10,521 nucleotides of DNA from Deltaproteobacteria bacterium RIFOXYD12_FULL_50_9 (lineage in GTDB: Bacteria > Desulfobacterota > Desulfobulbia > Desulfobulbales > CALZHT01): the NCBI GenBank assembly GCA_001799225.1, contig MGTA01000083.1:2603-13123 (forward strand). The letters run 5' to 3'. How positions within the stretch are numbered: the stretch's first letter is position 1; each line of letters opens with the position of its first letter. The notes under the pieces were generated by a model that worked only from the letters and a program-made list of their open reading frames with translations, searched no databases and was not told the DNA's origin. A program made the position numbers and the translations under genes. This document shows positions 6,709 through 10,521 of this stretch, one piece after another.

Positions 6709-6819
6709 AGGTGCAACCTCCATTCAACCTCCGACGCCAAGGGGCCGAAGAGCTATAATCCATAAAACCATTTCCAATCAACTTAGAAATGCCATTAGCC
6801 TTTGTCCTTTTACTAACTT

Positions 6820-6849
6820 GATATAATCAGCCACGAATCATAAAGTCAA
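6820..6849 (-). promoter_or_regulatory. Promoter for zapB-zapA (and perhaps 6S RNA)
   Basis: On the minus strand TTGACT (6844-6849) is followed after 18 bases by TATATC (6820-6825), a convincing sigma70-type pair in the 200-base gap between the glmU-like gene and zapB. It suggests that zapB-zapA start their own transcript. The rest of that gap is AT-rich and shows no gene. Confidence 0.55.
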
Positions 6850-6925
6850 GATGTTTGTCCCTCTCACAACTTCTTAATACGCCAAAAACACAAAGAAAAA
6901 ACAACTGTCCATCATTTATGAATTC

Positions 6926-7939
6926 TTAGATATAAACCGTATGCGGGCCAATTTGCAAGCCTTCGTCAATTTCGCGGTTATTGATAGATGAGTGCGATCC
7001 GATTGTCGCTCCACTGCCGATTACACTATCCTTAATCTGCGTAAATGACTCGATGACACAGTTACTACCTATCCTGCTTGATCCGCCAATATAGACATGC
7101 GGATGAATTACAGTATCACGGCCTATTTCAACAGAGTGCTCAATGGCAATCGTTTCCGGTCTCAGCAGAGTCACTCCGGAGAGCATCAAACTCCGGTTGC
7201 GTCTATTTTGCAGACAGGCGTGGGCCTCGGCCAACTCAATCCTGGAATTCACCCCCAGCACCTCAAGTGAATCTTCACAGCTAAACCTGCTGACCTGATA
7301 ATCTGAATTCACAGCAATTGCCACGATATCAGTGAGATACACCTCACTCTGTTTGTTGTTTCTATCTACTTTCAGCAAGGCATTAAACAAAAAATCCGAG
7401 GAGACACAGTAGATGCCGGCATTAATCTCCTTAATCGCTCTTATTTCCGGAGTAGCATCCTTTTCTTCAACTATAGCTAGAAGCCTGCCCTGATCATCTG
7501 TAACTATCCTGCCGTAATTCGTAGGATCGGCAACCAGTGTTGTCATCACCGTTAAGACTGCGCCGCCCGAACAGTGCTCATCAAGCATCCGCCCCAGAGT
7601 TTCCGGACGAATCAGAGGCGTATCACCGCAAAGGATCAACACTGTTGCCGTCTTGCTGCGCGCCACAAATTGTTCGGCAGCCAGCACTGCATGCCCGGTG
7701 CCCAGTTGCTCTTCTTGTGGCGCCGACACCACATCATATCCTTGCAAAACCTTTTCGACCTCTTGTCGTTTATAACCGGTAACTACGATATTCTTCGCCA
7801 AAGCCAATGCCTGAACCGCATCAAGCACATGATGGATCATTGGCCGGTAGAAGACCTCATGTAACACCTTGGCGTAATCAGATTTCATTCGGGTGCCCTT
7901 GCCTGCGGCAAGGATAATCGCACTCACAGAAGACCTCAT
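6926..7939 (-). CDS. GlmU-type uridylyltransferase lacking the acetyltransferase half
   Basis: The N-terminal ~230 residues are a complete GlmU-like nucleotidyltransferase. They have LAAGKGTRM at about 10-18, the KVLH lysine near 24, EEQLGTGHAV at about 76-85, CGDTPLI with the metal-binding Asp near 106, NYGRI near 141, INAGIY, and the EVYLTDIV segment. This domain joins UTP and N-acetylglucosamine-1-phosphate to UDP-GlcNAc for peptidoglycan and lipopolysaccharide. A short left-handed beta-helix follows (about 260-337, hexapeptide repeats such as VEIGRDTVIHPHVYIGG). The protein ends at 337 residues, whereas bifunctional GlmU has about 455 and keeps its acetyltransferase His and CoA site in the missing part. 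There is no frame break at the end, so this seems a genuine short form. Start ATG 7939 is preceded by GAGAGG; ATG 7963 has no such site. A related sugar nucleotidyltransferase is possible. Confidence 0.85.
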   Translation of the reverse strand: MRSSVSAIILAAGKGTRMKSDYAKVLHEVFYRPMIHHVLDAVQALALAKNIVVTGYKRQEVEKVLQGYDVVSAPQEEQLGTGHAVLAAEQFVARSKTATVLILCGDTPLIRPETLGRMLDEHCSGGAVLTVMTTLVADPTNYGRIVTDDQGRLLAIVEEKDATPEIRAIKEINAGIYCVSSDFLFNALLKVDRNNKQSEVYLTDIVAIAVNSDYQVSRFSCEDSLEVLGVNSRIELAEAHACLQNRRNRSLMLSGVTLLRPETIAIEHSVEIGRDTVIHPHVYIGGSSRIGSNCVIESFTQIKDSVIGSGATIGSHSSINNREIDEGLQIGPHTVYI

Positions 7940-7982
7940 AAGATAAACCTCTCGAAAAGACATGATTGTGATTATTCAATCG

Positions 7983-8010
7983 TTGGCAGCTATGACAGAA
8001 AGTGTATAAT
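7983..8010 (+). promoter_or_regulatory. Promoter for the redoxin-TPR gene
   Basis: TTGGCA (7983-7988) and a perfect TATAAT (8005-8010) are separated by 16 bases, 61 bases before the ATG at 8072. A second TATAAT (8012-8017) overlaps the likely start site but has no matching -35 box. The divergent glmU-like gene begins at 7939, so the promoters of both genes must lie in this 132-base gap and may interfere with each other. Confidence 0.6.
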
Positions 8011-8071
8011 ATATAATGGAACAAGAATACAATTAAACGCTTTTCAAACCAATTTTATTAAAGGTACTTTT

Positions 8072-9145
8072 ATGCCAATAAAAAATTCGTCACTCTTGCC
8101 CCATCTTGCAGCAATCATTACAGTTATTTTTGTTTTTTTCAATGATTGCGCCGCCTCATCCTTTCCTTTCCGGACATTCGACGTCGGTGATGCCGTACCG
8201 ACTGCCGAATTTGTTGAATACAATGGCAAACAAAATCAATCAATCGCTGCCCTGAAAGGGAAAAATATATTAGCGGTATTCTGGGGAGCAGACATAACTG
8301 AAAAAAAAGAACACGCCGTCCGGATATTAAAACAACTTAATGAGGCCGCCCAATTTTTCCAAGAGAGGAATATCACTATTTTTTCCGTAAATATCCAAGG
8401 CGACGGCAGCGATATCATTACTGATGTCCTCAAGCAATCAGGCAGCACCGTGCAGGTATACATCGATCCGACACAACAGGCCTACAGTACTCTCGGCATC
8501 TATGTTATGCCGACCATGCTGCTTGTCAATCAATCCGGAAAAGTCGTTGCCGGATTTGGTTACAGCAAAAACAGTGTGGAACACATCAAGGGTGAGGTAG
8601 AAATCATGCTCGGGAAAAAGACCAGAGCCCAGATTGAGGAAGAGTTGAACCCAAAGGTGGTACAAAAATCGCAGGAGGAGTCCCAAGCAATTCACCATAT
8701 GAATTTCGCGTCCGTCATGTTGAAGAGAGGCCAGGTCGACGCCGCAATCCGTGAATTTGAAAAGGCCCTGGCACTTGAACCGAATCTCGCTCCGGCAATG
8801 ACCGAACTCGGCTGTATCTATCTTGAAACAGGTGACCTGGCAAAAGCCGGAGAGACCATTAACAAGGCTCTCACCCTGGCTCCTGACTCTGTGCGCGGCC
8901 AGAGGTGCGCGGCCCAACTCAAAACACGCCAGGGTAAAATCCCTGAAGGGCAGGCTGAGCTCGAGAAACTCCTCGCGGCGAATCCCGAAATTTATAAAAT
9001 AGGCTACACTCTTGGTCGATTGGCGGAAGATCAGGGGCAAAAATCAAAGGCGGCCAAATACTACCGAGAGGCCTATGACGTTCTCAAAAAACAGAATGAT
9101 GACAAACCACTACCGGCAACTACCGAAAGTAAAGATGTGCACTAA
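8072..9145 (+). CDS. Exported thioredoxin-fold (redoxin) protein with C-terminal TPR repeats, redox cysteines absent
   Basis: This 357-residue protein begins with a signal peptide (MPIKNSS, then hydrophobic LAAIITVIFVFF, possible cleavage after DCAA near 28), so it is likely periplasmic. Residues ~37-180 follow the TlpA/AhpC-type thioredoxin fold: VGDAVPTAEFVEYNG, LKGKNILAVFWGA, a helix, ITIFSVNIQGD, then YIDPTQQAYSTLGIYVMPTMLLVNQSGKV with the cis-proline P147. Where catalytic members have WCxxC, this one has WGADITEK (71-78), so thiol-disulfide exchange is not expected. Tetratricopeptide repeats follow at ~206-239 (ending KALALEPN), ~240-273 (ending KALTLAPD) and ~308-341, with a degenerate one between. 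TPRs bind proteins or peptides, so a scaffold or chaperone role in the envelope is an inference. The ATG has AAAGG seven bases upstream. The tail TESKDVH is polar. No partner gene is adjacent on its strand. Confidence 0.83.
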   Translation: MPIKNSSLLPHLAAIITVIFVFFNDCAASSFPFRTFDVGDAVPTAEFVEYNGKQNQSIAALKGKNILAVFWGADITEKKEHAVRILKQLNEAAQFFQERNITIFSVNIQGDGSDIITDVLKQSGSTVQVYIDPTQQAYSTLGIYVMPTMLLVNQSGKVVAGFGYSKNSVEHIKGEVEIMLGKKTRAQIEEELNPKVVQKSQEESQAIHHMNFASVMLKRGQVDAAIREFEKALALEPNLAPAMTELGCIYLETGDLAKAGETINKALTLAPDSVRGQRCAAQLKTRQGKIPEGQAELEKLLAANPEIYKIGYTLGRLAEDQGQKSKAAKYYREAYDVLKKQNDDKPLPATTESKDVH

Positions 9146-9146
9146 T

Positions 9147-9201
9147 AAAAAAAATGGCCTTCTGCCTCTCCAGTCGATAACGACATACAAAGCAGAAGGC
9201 C
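9147..9201 (-). terminator. Intrinsic terminator of the carbonic anhydrase gene
   Basis: A perfect 10-base inverted repeat, GGCCTTCTGC (9156-9165) and GCAGAAGGCC (9192-9201), encloses a 26-base loop that itself holds GTCG-ATAA-CGAC (9173-9184). On the minus strand the stem is followed by eight Ts (9147-9154), about 35 bases after the carbonic anhydrase stop. On the plus strand the stem is followed by GAAAAAAAC and not by Ts, so it should work only for minus-strand transcripts although it lies just after the plus-strand gene. Confidence 0.85.
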
Positions 9202-9236
9202 GAAAAAAACAGTAAGATAAAAAAACGTTTATAAGA

Positions 9237-10106
9237 TCAATGATGGGTGCTGCAAGGGGTCTCGCCATGGGCCAGGGCCGGATCATATGCGGTATCAGGA
9301 GCCAGACTGCCGACTTTGGCAACCAGATCATTAACTGGGATGCCTTTCAAAGCCGGATGAGACATGACCTTATTGGGATTGGTTTCACCGTTGACGTTGG
9401 TGATGACCAGCGAGCCCCGGCCCTTGCCGTAGGTGTTATTAAAATCATACACAGCACCAAGCACAACCAAAGAGTTGTCCTTAATTTTGCCGGCATAAAG
9501 CTTTAAGGCATAAGCGACCTGATAATCGACGTTTCTCTCAATATTCTGAGCCCAACGCGCCTCAAAAGAGCCCTCGCCGGTGTCAACCTTGAGAGGCTCG
9601 GCAAGTGGAACAAGCTCCGCCTTAATACCCTCTGTCTCCTTAGAATAATCACCCATAGCTGCCTGGATAGCACCGCAACTCGAATGGCCCATGATCAACA
9701 GCACATTGTTCGGCAGATGAAGAACGCCGTAATTTACCGACCCTTCGGCATTCACCAGCTGATTGCCGATGTTACGGATCATGAAGACGTTGTTGGTAGG
9801 ATCAACCCCCAGGAGATTGGTGTGCACCCTGGAATCAGCACAGCCGACCACAATAAGACTCGGAGTCTGCCCCTTCTGGAACGGCTCAAAGTACTGAGCA
9901 TTGTGCTGGGCGACAAACTCATTGTTTCCTTTGATCACCATCTTAACTGTATCGGTTGGCGATTTAGCAGGTGCTGCATGTGCAGCGCCTCCCCCATGAC
10001 CACCTCCATGGCCGGACTCCTCGCAATAAACAGCCTGCGACGTTGCCAAAAATGCGGCACAAACAAAACCCATCGTAACGACTTTCCAAACTTTTGTCTT
10101 GTTCAT
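9237..10106 (-). CDS. Exported beta-class carbonic anhydrase
   Basis: Carbonic anhydrase interconverts CO2 and bicarbonate. The zinc site of the beta class is intact: CADSR at about 89-93 (Cys and the Asp-Arg dyad) and GHSSC with His 141 and Cys 144. The spaced elements VFMIRNIGN and EGSVNYGVLHL between them also fit. The 289-residue protein begins with a signal peptide (MNKTKVWK, then VVTMGFVCAAFLATS, cleavage likely after SQA), so it should act in the periplasm. A Gly/His-rich linker (GHGGGHGGGAAHAA, about 32-45) follows, and the C-terminus is His-ended (TPCSTHH), both possible metal-binding extras. AGGAGGAG lies upstream of both GTG 10109 and ATG 10106; ATG 10106 is chosen with eight bases spacing from the second GGAG. 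A cytoplasmic beta-enzyme would lack the leader. In an anaerobe it may feed CO2/bicarbonate exchange across the envelope; that role is inferred. Confidence 0.93.
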   Translation of the reverse strand: MNKTKVWKVVTMGFVCAAFLATSQAVYCEESGHGGGHGGGAAHAAPAKSPTDTVKMVIKGNNEFVAQHNAQYFEPFQKGQTPSLIVVGCADSRVHTNLLGVDPTNNVFMIRNIGNQLVNAEGSVNYGVLHLPNNVLLIMGHSSCGAIQAAMGDYSKETEGIKAELVPLAEPLKVDTGEGSFEARWAQNIERNVDYQVAYALKLYAGKIKDNSLVVLGAVYDFNNTYGKGRGSLVITNVNGETNPNKVMSHPALKGIPVNDLVAKVGSLAPDTAYDPALAHGETPCSTHH

Positions 10107-10408
10107 CACAACTTCTCCTCCTATTAGATTGATGTTTATTTTTTACTAGCCTGGTTTCCTCAAAACTGATATCCCAAAAAATACAACAACCTTCTCTTGC
10201 CAAAAGATAAGCTATTCTCTACAACTAAAATGAATGACGCGTCAATTTCTATAACTCAACTTGTATAACAGAATATTCAACTAAATTTAAAGATAAAATT
10301 ACTAGACATCAGCACATTCTCATTTTTAGTGATTACTATCAGGACGGTTACCTTTCAAAATTAGCCAATTTTTTATAAAAATAAGCATTTCTTGATTATC
10401 TTCTAAAG

Positions 10409-10430
10409 AGTATTAGTGTATCCTAATACT
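10409..10430. promoter_or_regulatory. Perfect inverted repeat, possible operator
   Basis: AGTATTAG and CTAATACT form an 8-base perfect inverted repeat around TGTATC. The size and symmetry fit a dimeric repressor site. It lies about 110 bases before the right edge, where a plus-strand gene appears to begin, so it may control that gene. Neither the protein nor the gene can be seen. Confidence 0.35.
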
Positions 10431-10437
10431 AATAAAC

Positions 10438-10465
10438 GGAATATAAACTTTCATTTTAATATTCC
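10438..10465. repeat. Inverted repeat GGAATAT/ATATTCC
   Basis: GGAATAT (10438-10444) and ATATTCC (10459-10465) are a perfect 7-base inverted repeat with a 14-base spacer, just right of the first inverted repeat. It could be a second regulator site or a transcript hairpin. No T-run follows on either strand, so it is not a terminator. In AT-rich DNA it may also be chance. Confidence 0.3.
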
Positions 10466-10508
10466 TGGCAATCCTACACCCAATAAACTGTTTTTCACGA
10501 CCTCAAAT

Positions 10509-10514
10509 AAGGAG
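10509..10514 (+). promoter_or_regulatory. Ribosome binding site of a gene starting beyond the right edge
   Basis: AAGGAG is followed by seven bases to the window end with no start codon yet, which leaves the next one to few bases as the natural start position. This suggests a plus-strand gene beginning just outside, divergent from the carbonic anhydrase gene. Confidence 0.45.
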
Positions 10515-10521
10515 AAACCCA

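Larger units (their letters stand above)
10107..10521. other. AT-rich gene-free region with inverted repeats
   Basis: No protein-coding frame is convincing on either strand. On the minus strand it is the upstream region of the carbonic anhydrase gene. The strongest local sign is the palindrome TGACGCGTCA (10235-10244), whose minus-strand copy overlaps a possible TTGACG -35 box, but no good -10 box follows. The far right holds the inverted repeats and ribosome binding site listed separately, which seem to belong to a plus-strand gene outside the window. Confidence 0.55.

Noticed and set aside
6822..6827. Plus-strand TATAAT between zapB and the glmU-like gene
   Set aside because: No -35 box lies at 16-18 bases, and no plus-strand gene follows. 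It overlaps the better minus-strand promoter.
9156..9201. Inverted repeat as terminator of the plus-strand redoxin-TPR gene
   Set aside because: On the plus strand the stem is followed by As and not Ts; the T-run lies on the minus-strand side only.
10182..10204. Minus-strand TGGCAAG...GGTTG as a sigma54 promoter of the carbonic anhydrase gene
   Set aside because: The GC of the -12 element is missing at the required 10-base distance from GG.

Overview
The window looks like chromosomal DNA of a Gram-negative anaerobe of the Desulfobacterota (former Deltaproteobacteria), probably near Desulfobulbales. This rests on the gene set zapB-zapA-6S RNA-rny-tyrS, on protein features read by eye (RNase Y together with ZapA/ZapB, a short GlmU-type uridylyltransferase, an exported beta-carbonic anhydrase) and on moderate base composition. 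No database search was run, so the lineage is an inference.

Left part (1-1827) is an accessory, decaying patch. All of it except one fragment reads on the minus strand: the 5' end of an unidentified gene leaving the window, a rhuM-type gene with a large internal deletion and a frame break, an apparently intact ParE/RelE-type toxin with its Phd/YefM-type antitoxin (4-base overlap, own promoter/operator), and the C-terminal third of a type I restriction specificity subunit (hsdS). Head-to-head with the hsdS piece, on the plus strand, is the C-terminal tail of an AAA ATPase of the DUF4143 type. Both lack their 5' parts and meet near position 1580-1597, which marks a rearrangement junction. The patch ends exactly at the stop codon of arfB.

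Middle part (1828-7939) is a housekeeping block on the minus strand. In transcription order it holds a glmU-like uridylyltransferase gene, zapB-like and zapA (Z-ring accessory proteins), a 6S RNA gene that gene finders would miss, a long leader without a gene, rny (RNase Y), tyrS and arfB (ribosome rescue). zapA followed by 6S RNA is the same arrangement as in E. coli (zapA-ssrS). rny, tyrS and arfB are tightly spaced and look co-transcribed, grouping RNA decay, tRNA charging and rescue of stalled ribosomes.

Right part (7940-10521) has a plus-strand gene for an exported thioredoxin-fold/TPR protein lacking the redox cysteines, divergent from the glmU-like gene. Convergent with it is an exported beta-class carbonic anhydrase on the minus strand, with an intrinsic terminator between them. 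The last 400 bases are AT-rich and without a gene. They carry inverted repeats and, at the very edge, a ribosome binding site for a plus-strand gene beginning just outside.

No CRISPR array, tRNA, rRNA or insertion sequence was seen. The least expected items are the unlabelled 6S RNA, the double-truncation junction, the gutted rhuM and the cysteine-free redoxin-TPR protein.
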